A stretch of DNA of 64,000 nucleotides from Syngnathus acus (lineage: Eukaryota; Chordata; Actinopteri; Syngnathiformes; Syngnathidae). Location of the stretch: the NCBI RefSeq assembly GCF_901709675.1, contig NC_051102.1, positions 7,289,412 through 7,353,411 of the forward strand, in the 5' to 3' direction. The position numbers and the translations under genes are program-made. Positions 1 through 9,316 of the stretch are shown in pieces. The notes under the pieces were generated by a model that saw only the letters and a list, made by a program, of their open reading frames with translations, searched no databases and had not been told where the DNA came from. Each line of letters begins with the position of its first letter. Position 1 is the stretch's first letter.

Positions 1-1847
1 GCGGCAGTTTGAGAACCTGTGGCACTCGTGTGCCGAGAACAGCGCTGGCATCGCCGAGTGCAGGGACTTTGAGTCCTTGCTCTCGCTTCCCGGTAGATGG
101 TCCAGCCGTCGTCGTCGCTTTGACGCCTTTCCTACTTGACGAGCCTTCATCCATTCTTCACCGGCCTTCAAATGCCCTTTGCTTTTTGCTTGAGTTCTCC
201 ATTACCGTGAAGGCTGCGTCATTAGCCTTCGTTTCTTCTTCTTCTTTTTTGAACCTCGCTTTGCTCTGTCGTTAGCGCTCCTTTTCCTTCTTTATTCTCG
301 TCATCTTTTGTCATCATTTATTCTTCTTTGACTTCATTTCTCTTTCTCCAGACTGCAGCTTTCATTTCTTTTTCGTTGGCTCCTTTGCCACTAGGGGGCG
401 ACCAAGTGTTTTGGAAGGCAGCAAATGTTGCCTTGTGGTGGTAAATGTTGACCAAACGGTCGGTTGCCAGATGTTTGTGTGTACTTTTCTTGTCGCAAGG
501 GAATGTTGAACATAAATCGCTAAATACAGTTGCCAATATACGAAACCCGGCCCACGCTGACGAGATTTCCCGCCTTGGCGGCTCAGCGTGACAGGGCTTA
601 AGCATTGCTTCGTGTACACCAGAAGACTGACTTCATCGAGCTGTGTTCGGCAGCTCGTAAAGAGGCGTGGCGGCCATTTTTATGATGATGGTGAGCAATC
701 ATTAACTGGCTTGATGAGCACTTTCTGTTTGCTTTGCTCCCACACTTCTAGTTCTTCTTCCCCTTTCACCCTTTTTGCCTTCATGACGTCGTCTTTGGCC
801 TGCCTTCTTTCATTTTCTTCATCACTTGGCCTTCATTTCGCTTAATCGGCATGCCTCCATTTTTTCTTCCATCAGTCTTCATTCTTTGCTTCTGTTCTTT
901 CCTCTTTTCATCATGGCGCTAAGCTGGTGTTTGTTTTGGGCGCAGGTCACGTCCAGGCGTGCCGCGCCTTGATGATCGTGTCTTTGCTGCTGGGTTTGGG
1001 GTCCATGGTGGTTTCTCTGCTGGGCCTCAAGTGCATCAAGATCGGCTCCGCCGGGGACGAATCCAAGGCTAAGATGGCCGTCACCGGAGGCATCCTCAGC
1101 ATCCTGGCCGGTGAGCCGCGTTTCGAACCGTCCAAAGCTTTCAATCTCTTTGTATGTCATCATTTAGTCGACAAACATCCCAAAAGCTTTGAGTTAGTGC
1201 TCACTCAAACATGGCGTTGCTTTGTGTCCATTGCGCTTCGACAGACGAGACGCCGATTCCGCCGCTAGTTCTTGATTGACCTTTCCCTAACGCCAAACAT
1301 CCAAAACACACACCCCTCCCTTCCTGCTCACAGGTCTTTGCTGCCTGACGGCGGTGTCGTGGTACGCCAACATGGTGGTGCAGGACTTCTACAACCCGCT
1401 CTTCGTGGGCGCCAAGTCAGTCGTCTCGCCTCATCTCAGCACCTCACGTCACGTCAGGTGTCGTTAGCGTGCGTTTTCATCTTGCAGGTTCGAGATGGGC
1501 GTGGGCCTCTACCTGGGCTGGGGGGCCGCCTGCCTCGCCGTGCTGGGGGGCGGCTTGCTGTGCACCGCCTGCAGGAGGGGGTCGCCCGCTGCCCACAAAA
1601 GGTACGTACCACGCAAATAGTCGCACGTTCGGCGGGCTTCCAGACAGGCTTAGGGTCTCGAGTGAGGCTTTTAAGACCGGGGTAGGGTTTCAACACAGGG
1701 TTAGCTTTTCAAATGACACCTTTTAAATGAGCGTTTCCCTCGTTTGTTTCTTTGCTGTGATGCAGCGGTTACGGCAGCAGTTCTGCAGCCAAGGTGTACA
1801 AGGCTTCACCCAGGTCGGAGGCGGAGACAGCACGAGCTTACGTCTGA
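1..1847 (+). CDS. claudin (claudin-10/15-like), 3' part of gene
   Basis: Tight-junction tetraspan protein that sets paracellular permeability. The gene is cut by the left window edge. Visible coding exons are 2-92, 946-1110, 1334-1415, 1488-1601 and 1766-1847, all with GT-AG borders and compatible phases. The first holds the end of the first extracellular loop with the claudin W-C-C signature (ENLWHSC, then a second Cys 13 residues on). Next comes TM2 starting [12 protein letters not shown]3 around [11 protein letters not shown], the second loop with [11 protein letters not shown], and TM4 with [15 protein letters not shown]. The C-terminus ends in ...RAYV, a PDZ-binding type tail. The five-exon structure, the ENLW and QACRALMI wording and the AYV end resemble claudin-10 and claudin-15; I cannot tell which. 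A poly(A) signal (AATAAA) lies at 1877-1882. The N-terminus and TM1 are outside the window. Confidence 0.9.
1645..1715 (+). repeat. short degenerate telomere-like repeat fragment in claudin intron
   Basis: The last claudin intron holds phrases such as TTAGGGTCTC, GGGTAGGGTTTCAACAC and GGGTTAGC. They have the same wording as the large satellite at 12.9-18.9 kb, but diverged and short. This is a direct sequence observation; common origin is inferred. Confidence 0.5.
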
Positions 1848-2618
1848 AGTGACTTGCAAACAATTTTGCTCGGATGAATAAAGAAGCGCTTTGTCTTTTC
1901 AAGACCTCTCTGGCCACCTGTGCGCGCTTGCGTCGCCTTGTAATCCGATGCGAGTAATAATGCTGACGGCGATAAGGGCCGTAATCCGGGCCAGTTGCTG
2001 ACGGGCACAAAACCAGATTAGGTCCTGATGCACTGAAAACTCTCCTCAGGAATGGAGGCCATCTTTAAAAATTTCTCAGAGCCAATCACGTCGATGGCAA
2101 AATGCAAAAGAGAGACTCCAATGCAAGATGTGGAGAATAAGCACGGAAAATAAACTAGGTATCGCTACTTGGTATCACTCAAGAGTTAATACCGGTCCTG
2201 GTATCGGTCTAAAAAAGTTGCCATCTAACATCCCCACCAACAAATGCAGACCTGACAAATGAGGCCAACTTTGAGTTATCCCATAATGTTGCCTCCTGTA
2301 ATGGGAATGAGGACACACACACACAAAATTGAACGACGGCACACGGTGTAATCTGATGGCGTGCTGACGTTGTCGGAAGCTTTTTCAATCCTCTCAGCGG
2401 TTGATGTGAGTGAATTGCGGTGGGCGCGGCCAGGCTGGCCGAAGCTCCCGATTGGCCGTTCCCGAGGAGAGAGAGCCCGCTCCGGACAGCCGTCGTTAGC
2501 ATATAGAGACGAGGCCATTGTCCTCATCTTCATCTTGGTCCTCGTCGTCGTCTTGGTCCTCGACACTACCCAGAGTGACGCTGACCACTTCCTGTCCATC
2601 TTGTCACTCAGCAGCATC

Positions 2619-5593
2619 ATGAGCCCCAAGAATGTCGTCTTCAAGAAGATTTGCAAGGACAAGTCGGTCAGCTCACGCTAACGTCGTCGTCATTGCGACA
2701 ATTGCGATGTGACATGAATGACGGATGAACGGATGAATGACCGATGGATGATGAACAGATGAATGGATGAATTCATTGATGAATATGTTCAGGAGAAAAA
2801 ATATGATTATCTAAGCTTGGATGAAAGTATAGATGACAGACTAATGATGTCATCAATCTGATGCGCTGGTCTTCAGGTGGGCGTGTACATGGGGAGGCGG
2901 GACTTTGTGGACCGCGTGGACTCTGTGGATCCAGTAGGTGAGGCCACTTAGCCACCTAGCTGCATTGCTACCTCGTCAACTTGCCACCTAGCCGCCTTGT
3001 TACCCAGTCAACTTCCCACCTAGTCAACTTGCCACCAAGCCTCCCTGCTACCTTCCACCTAGCTACCTTGACGCCAAGCTATTTCGTTCGTGAGCCACCT
3101 CGCCGTCGGTAACGCTAACCCTCCCGGCGTCCGTCCCATTAGACGGCGTCATCGTGATCGACCGTGAGGCCCTGCAGGGGAGGAAAGGTGAGCCCGTCGG
3201 CCGCACCCGGCGGCGTCCTCTGGCGGTGACCGCTCTGTTTGGCGCCCCCTAGTGTTTGTAACGCTGTCATGCACCTTCCGCTATGGCCGCGACGACATGG
3301 ACGTGATGGGCGTGGCCTTCCGGCGCGAGCTTTACCTGTCCACGCGGCAGGTGTACCCGCCCCTGCAGGACCGCGAGCAGGGCGTCCACACGCGCACACA
3401 GGCCAAGCTCTTGCGGAAACTGGGCGATGACTCCTACCCCTTCTTCTTCGAGGTGACGCCCCACTTTGCCCAGCTCCTACCGCCAACTAATGCCCACAAC
3501 TTGCCACAGCTCCGTTAGCAACACAAAGCGCAGAACACGTGTCCCGTGTGGTGTCATTGCAGTTCCCCGACAACCTGCCCTGCTCTGTGGCCATGCAACC
3601 GGCACCCCACGACGATGGGAAGGTGACTGCGCCGCTCATTCTCACTTGCACATGTGGTTTTAAATTAGGGTGAGGGTTTCAAACTGGTGGTAGGGTATCA
3701 AAGTAAGGTTTTTAAAAAAAAAAAATAAATTATATAACCTTTATTTACCCAGGCAAACAATTAGGCTAGGGTTTCGATTTCGGGCTTCAAATTAGGGTTA
3801 GGATTTGAGTTTGTCCAGCCGGCATCACACAATGCCTTTTGTCTTGTCTCCTCAGCAATGTGCAGTGGAGTTTGAGGTGAAAGCGTTCAGCGCCGAAAGT
3901 CAGGATGACAAAATTCGCAAACGGTAAGGTCGGCCAGCACCGAGTCCGCGTACCGAGCATCCCCCGATCGGGCCCGATCTCCGTTTGCTCCATGTCCTCC
4001 AGGAGCTCGGTCAAGCTGATGATCAGGAAGGTGCAGTATGCCCCCGAGAGCCAGGGGGTCTCTGCTGTGGAGATCTCACGGGACTTCCCCGTGTCGGACA
4101 AGCCGCTGCACGTGATGGCTCGGCTGGACAAAGAGGTGGGGGCGTGGCCGTGGAGGCCTGGCTGTGGTGTCCGCGCGTGTTCCGGTGACTTCCTCCCATT
4201 CTCCGTTTTTAGGTTTTCTACCACGGTGAGACAATGAAGCTGCACCTCAACGTGGTCAACAACTCCAGCAAGAACGTCAAGAACGTGGTGGTGTCCGGTG
4301 CGTCCAATTAGTCATGCCCTCCTATCGCAGCGTGACATCAGAGCGTTGCATTATGAGGCAGCGTGATGATACCGTTGCCAATCCGAGGGGCCGCTTAGGA
4401 ATTACCTTTTACAGTCGTTTTAGCGTTGATCTCGTTGTCCGCAGTGGATCAGGTGGCCACGGTGGTGCTGTACTCCAACGACAGCTACGTCAAATGCGTC
4501 GCCATCGAAGAAGGGTGAGTGGCAAGCAGGCTCATGTTGATGCTAGCCCTTGACCGACCGAGTTTGTTGTTCTTCAGGGATACGGTGTCTTCAGGCGCGA
4601 CGCTCCAAAAAGACATCCTGCTGCTCCCCCTGCTGGCCAACAACAGGGAGCGGCGCGGCATCGCCCTGGACGGAAAACTCAAGCACGAAGACACCAACTT
4701 GGCATCGTCCAGCATGTGAGCAAGCGCCAAAGAGGATCGAGCTTGTCACCCCAATGCTAATGCTATGGTACTATTCTAGCGTCAAGCCAGGTGTCCTGAA
4801 GGAGGTTCTGGGCATCATGGTGTCCTACAAGGTCACGGTCAAGCTCATCATCGCAGGGTGAGAGACACGTGAGCGGGAACGCTACCTAGTCTGAAGGGGG
4901 AAAACTGTCGTGTCTTGTGTTGGACGCTTCCGTTCCGAGTTGGAGCACTTAACATCCCTGCCAAGTCTTTGAAGATGTGACCAAAACTGCACAGAATGTC
5001 TCCTGACATTGTCTATCCTCAGTGCACAACTTAAATTCTGCTCTTTTTTGTACATTTTGGCAGCATGATGAGCTCAAGGTGTGTATAGATTTTTGACACC
5101 TCCGACTCCAAACACTGAGCTAGCGACGCTAACCGCTGTTTGATGGATTGTTTGTGTGACAGCGAGGTTTCTCTGGAGCTTCCCTTCAAACTGATGCACC
5201 CTAAACCTGACACAGGTGAGGATCATGCCACTCATCTAGAAAATATTAGCAAATATTTGACAAAACTCAAACTCTTCTTCCCATCTTCTTGTTCTTGCCA
5301 TCAGTCAAGGAAAGGTGACTTTTATTTATTTATTTATTTCTCATGAAATTCAAACGCAATATTTGGACATGTGCATGTGCGAGAATTTTGTAAATTGTTT
5401 GTAATCGTTTGTGTCAACATGCTGTTAGCAATAATAATAACACGCTTGTTTGTGAAGTGAAATGGAGGAGGAGCTTGTGTTCCAAGAGTTCAAGCGATCG
5501 TACCTTCGAGGCATGATCGGCGACGACGACGATGACGAAGACGAGGAAGGAAACGTGTCAGGCGGTGACGACAGGGCGCCCAAAGAAAAGTGA
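2619..5593 (+). CDS. sag: S-arrestin (visual arrestin)
   Basis: Binds light-activated phosphorylated rhodopsin in rod outer segments and stops transducin signalling. Exons: 2619-2666, 2877-2937, 3143-3187, 3253-3452, 3563-3622, 3856-3923, 4003-4135, 4213-4297, 4445-4514, 4578-4715, 4780-4857, 5064-5078, 5163-5215, 5305-5314 and 5458-5593. They total 1200 nt (399 aa; mammalian SAG is about 405). The start [16 protein letters not shown] matches the beta-strand I region, with Lys pairs of the phosphate sensor. [16 protein letters not shown] is the N-domain hallmark. [19 protein letters not shown] with [10 protein letters not shown] is the arrestin lariat and polar-core segment. The acidic tail ([13 protein letters not shown], then an Asp/Glu run) is the C-tail that releases on receptor binding. 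Fish carry sag paralogues, and I cannot choose between them. Cone arrestin is the alternative, but the length and C-tail favour S-arrestin. Confidence 0.95.
2700..3085. repeat. short tandem repeats in sag intron
   Basis: About 2700-2790 is an imperfect GATGAATG/GATGGATG microsatellite. About 2941-3085 is a minisatellite of imperfect copies of AACTTGCCACCTAG-like units. Both sit in introns flanking the third sag exon. Confidence 0.6.
3655..3805 (+). repeat. second degenerate telomere-like repeat fragment, sag intron
   Basis: The intron between exons 3563-3622 and 3856-3923 contains AGGGTGAGGGTTTCAAACT, TAGGGTATCAAAG and CAAATTAGGGTTAGG, interrupted by an A-rich insert near 3715-3745. The wording again matches the 12.9-18.9 kb satellite. 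Confidence 0.55.
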
Positions 5594-6306
5594 AAATGCC
5601 TGCTCAGAGTTTCGTGGTGGGCTAACTGAGCTGCCTGCAAATTAGCAACAATAACGAAAAGTTTTTTGTAGATGTTTTAATTATTATGCTCATGCGTTAC
5701 ATTTATGAACATGCCATAGTAATACCTGAAGTCAGTTGAAAAGGATTAGTAGGCACCAGTGACGTGCGGTGAGGTTCATGACTTGGGGAGGCATTTACTT
5801 TTATTATTATTATTGCTATTATTATTTTTAATAAACATTAAAACCTGTTAAAATTTGTCTGGTGTTTTATTCCTTGTTTTTATTTTTTTGGGCATGAAAA
5901 CAAAAATCAGACATTTGGTTAACTGCTTTATATGACAATATGTATGTGTTTTACGTTGTGTAATATGTGTTGGTGTCCCCCAAAATAAAGAGCAAGCAGT
6001 CAAATACACATTCTTGACGTACAAAAAATGCATAAAGTTATTAGGTATACCTGAAAATGGTGGTGTACCTAATGGAGTGTCCGTGTGATGTCACAGATCA
6101 AACAGCCAATCAGAAAGTGGGGGTGAGGGCGGGTGTGGCACTTTTCACTTTCAGTTAAGCTTTGGCCATGATTTTTCCCTAATGAACTGGCCTGTTATCA
6201 GGTACACCTAAAAATGGCGGTGTACCTAATGGAGTGTCCGAGTGATGTCACAGATCAAACAGCCAATCAGAAAGTGGGGGTGAGGGCGGGTGTGGCACTT
6301 TTCACT

Positions 6307-6514
6307 TAAACCAGGGGTGTCGACCTCCAGTCCTCGAGGGGCCGCGTTCCAATATGTTTTCCAAGTTACCCTCGTTAGACACACCTGCGTGAAAAGATTT
6401 AGCTCATTTCACGTTCTGCGGGAGCTAAAACTTTTCACGCAGGTGCACTTAACGAGGGAATCTTGGAAAACATGTTGGAATGCGGCCCCGAGGACTAGAG
6501 CTTGACACCTGTGA
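6307..6514 (+). mobile_element. palindromic non-autonomous hAT-like MITE
   Basis: About 208 bp beginning CAGGGGTGTCGACC and ending GCTTGACACCTGTG. Almost the whole length is one inverted repeat: GTGAAAAGATTTAGCTC and AGCTAAAACTTTTCAC face each other across the centre. The CAGGGGTGTC-type terminus is typical of hAT elements. Further complete or partial copies occur near 6663, 6890, 7125 and 7360. Confidence 0.65.
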
Positions 6515-7479
6515 CCTTTGACCATGATATTTGCCTAATAAAGTGGCCTGTTATTAGGTACACTTGAAAATGGCGGTGTACCTAATGGAGTGTCCAAGTG
6601 ATGTCACAGATCAAACAGCCAATCAGAAAGTGGGGGTGAGGGCGGGTGTGGCACTTTTCACTTAAACCAGGGGTGTCGACCTCCAGTCCTCGAGGGGCCG
6701 CGTTCCAATATGTTTTCCAAGTTACCCTCGTTAAACACACCTGCGTGAAAAGATTTAGCTCATTTCACGTTCTGCAGGAGCTAAAACTTTTCACGCAGGT
6801 GCACTTAACGAGGGAACCACACGGACACTCCATTAGGTACATTTTTAAGTGTACCTAATAACAGGTCACTTTATTAGGGAAATATCATGGTCAAAGGTCA
6901 CAGGTGTCAAGCTCTAGTCCTCAGGGCCGCGTTCCAATATGTTTTCCAAGTTACCCTCGTTAAGTGCACCTGCGTGAAAAGTTTTAGCCACTTTCACGTT
7001 CCGCAGGAGATAAAACTTTTCACGCAGGTGCACTTAACGAGGGAACCACACGGACACTCCATTAGGTACACCGCCATTTTCAAGTGTACCTAATAACAGG
7101 CCACTTTATTAGGGAAATATCATGGTCAAAGGTCACAGGTGTCAAGCTCTAGTCCTCAGGGCCGCGTTCCAATATGTTTTCCAAGTTACCCTCGTTAAGT
7201 GCACCTGCGTGAAAAGTTTTAGCCACTTTTACGTTCTGCAGGAGCTAAAACTTTTCACGCAGGTGCACTTAACGAGGGAATCACACGGACACTCCATTAG
7301 GTACACCGCCATTTTCAAGTGCACCTAATAATAGGCCACTTTATTAGGGAAATATGGTCAAAGGTCACAGGTGTCAAGATCTAGTCCTCGGGGCCGCATT
7401 CCAACACGTTTTCCAAGATTCCCTCGATAAACGCTCCTGCGTGAAAAGATTTTGTTCATTTTCACGTTCGGCAGGAGCT

Positions 7480-7620
7480 AAAACATTTATTTGCATATGC
7501 ATACAAAGCGAGGTTTCAATTCTAAAAGCACAATTTGGTGCATGCTCACACCAGGGATCGAACCACTGACATACCGAGCAAGCGCCCGTGTCACTAACCA
7601 GTCGGCTATTTCGACCTGGC
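7480..7620 (-). mobile_element. tRNA-derived SINE fragment
   Basis: On the minus strand a tRNA-like head is visible. An A-box-like TAGCCGACTGGTTAG lies at about 7594-7608, and a perfect B-box GGTTCGATCCC at 7554-7564. Spacing suits a RNA polymerase III promoter. The anticodon arm does not look like an intact tRNA, so I call a SINE head rather than a tRNA gene. Confidence 0.55.
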
Positions 7621-8305
7621 TGTTCTCGGCCGTCTGTACTCCTTTGTACTAGTGATGTGCATTCCAGTTTTAAGTACTGAATTTCTAGAATCGATTCACT
7701 CAAAAGATCTGTTCAAAAGAATCGTTCACCGAATCGTTCGCAACACTTTCTTATTTATTTATTCATTCATTTCAAGCCCCACCTCCTGATTGGCTGTTTG
7801 AGCTGTGACGTCGTTCGGACACTCCATTAATCACAGGCCACTTCATTAGGGAAAAATCATGGTCAAAGCTTAACTGAAAGTGAAAAGTGCCACACCCGCC
7901 CTCACCCCCACTTTCTGATTGGCTGTTTGATCTGTGACGTCATTTAGACAGTCTATTAGGTACACCGCCATTTTCAGGTTCGTTCGCGAAGTTCACCAGT
8001 GAGTGACAGACAGCGTTGCTGCTATGCGAGCCGACACACGTTATGCCAACATTGATGTTTTAATTTTGTATTTGTTGGATTGTAGTTGATGGTGTTATTA
8101 TACCGAATGTGCAATAATAAATGTCGGCATAACGTTTTTTTTTCTTAACCTTATAAAACAAACACATTCGGTATAATGATGATCCAAAATTATTGAAATT
8201 AAAAGGAAAATGTCTATAATAAAAACGACTGAATTTGTTTTTCCCCTTTTCATGATGGCAGGGGAGGCTATGCCTTCCTTGCTTCCTCTGACCGCACGTC
8301 CCAGG

Positions 8306-9316
8306 TAGGCACATTTGATATGAGAATAAAAAATAAATATAAAGAAGTGAACACATCACAGCGTTTTTTTTTGGTTATACACAAAATTTCACACACACTG
8401 TTGCAATAATTGTATTGTGGAGCACTGGCCGCCCCTGGCAGAGGCCCTCGTAATTTACGAGCAGAACCCCCTTGCTCCAACAAAGCTGGCTAATGAAGAG
8501 AACAAACCAAAGAAGAAGAGAGAGTTTGGAACGTGAGGGAACCCACCTTGACGACCGTGATGATGATGAGGACAAGTGGCAACCCCAGCACGTCATTTCA
8601 AAGGAGGAGGATGGCGTACAAAAGGTGAAGACAAATAGATGAAAAGGAGAAGATGAGGTTTGTGAAAGTAAACAATGGTGCCAAAACTAAACTGAAAACG
8701 GAGTCAAGTCCACCCCCTTGATTGGGGGGGAGGGTGCTTGCATGTTGACAGTGCGGGGGACGCAGACTGTGGACTCGCAGTAAACATCGCTTGTCACTCA
8801 TTGACACCACACAAACACGGAGAAGCCACCAGCACGACCGCCACGACATCCCGAGAGTCAGAAATCGAAGCGTCATCGAAAAACACGCCAGCAAGTAAGG
8901 CGCGCGCCTCCGTCCCCTTATTGCTCTCACTCGATCGAGGTCTCGTGGGAAAGCGCTTTGGATTTTAACTTTGTCACGTGGTTGACTTCGGTTTGAACGT
9001 GAATCCGAGCGTGATTCGGTTTGAAAGCGGAGCCCAAGCGCTGCTGTTGTTTACCGATTCTTTTGTATGACGTCGCGCGGGCACGAAGTTCACAGTTGCG
9101 CTTTCGAAAGAAAGTGGTGCTGATTTGGGCAGGAAAGGGGTTTCTGTTCGGTTGTCCCGCCGTTGCATGCGAGGCCTCGCCGGCTTCTTCCGTCGAATAC
9201 AATAATGATGAAAAGGAGGCAAATTGCGACGATCGGCGGCGCCCGACTTCCGGTCGGCCACGTTTGTAGTCCATGGTCTGAGCACCTGGTGTGATGGGCC
9301 GCAGGTTTTGACGGAC
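8306..9316. other. upstream flank of proc, no gene seen
   Basis: Contains an AT-rich stretch and then a GC-richer part from about 8880 towards the protease start. Probably promoter and 5' UTR of the protease gene; no coding exon or recognisable RNA is supported. Confidence 0.4.

Larger units (their letters stand above)
6035..7985. repeat. tandem and inverted array of a 155-bp unit with and without a MITE
   Basis: A unit reading GTGTACCTAATGGAGTGTCC ... CCAATCAGAAAGTGGGGGTG ... GTTATTAGGTACAC recurs. Left copies run forward with spacing about 155 then 356 bp. Three middle copies repeat every 232-235 bp (near 6887, 7122 and 7354). The rightmost copy (about 7820-7980) is inverted. The first forward and the last inverted copies lack the inserted MITE, while the central ones carry it or part of it. 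The whole therefore approximates a large inverted repeat with tandem duplication inside. No protein is encoded. Confidence 0.75.
5756..8305. mobile_element. composite repeat region bounded by similar inverted ends
   Basis: The left end (5757 on) starts CAGTGACGTGCGGTGAGG. The right end, read from about 8303 on the minus strand, starts CTGGGACGTGCGGTCAGAGG. Both continue into GAGGCAT/AAGGCAT wording, so they look like the two ends of one inverted-repeat DNA element of about 2.5 kb that took in other repeats. I see no transposase frame. An internal inverted pair (TTATTATACCGAATGTG at 8095-8111 and its complement near 8162-8178) adds another palindrome. Family assignment is not possible from sequence alone. 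Confidence 0.45.

Noticed and set aside
7544-7617. Functional tRNA gene on the minus strand
   Set aside because: B-box is perfect, but the anticodon stem and acceptor pairing do not form; fits a SINE head better.
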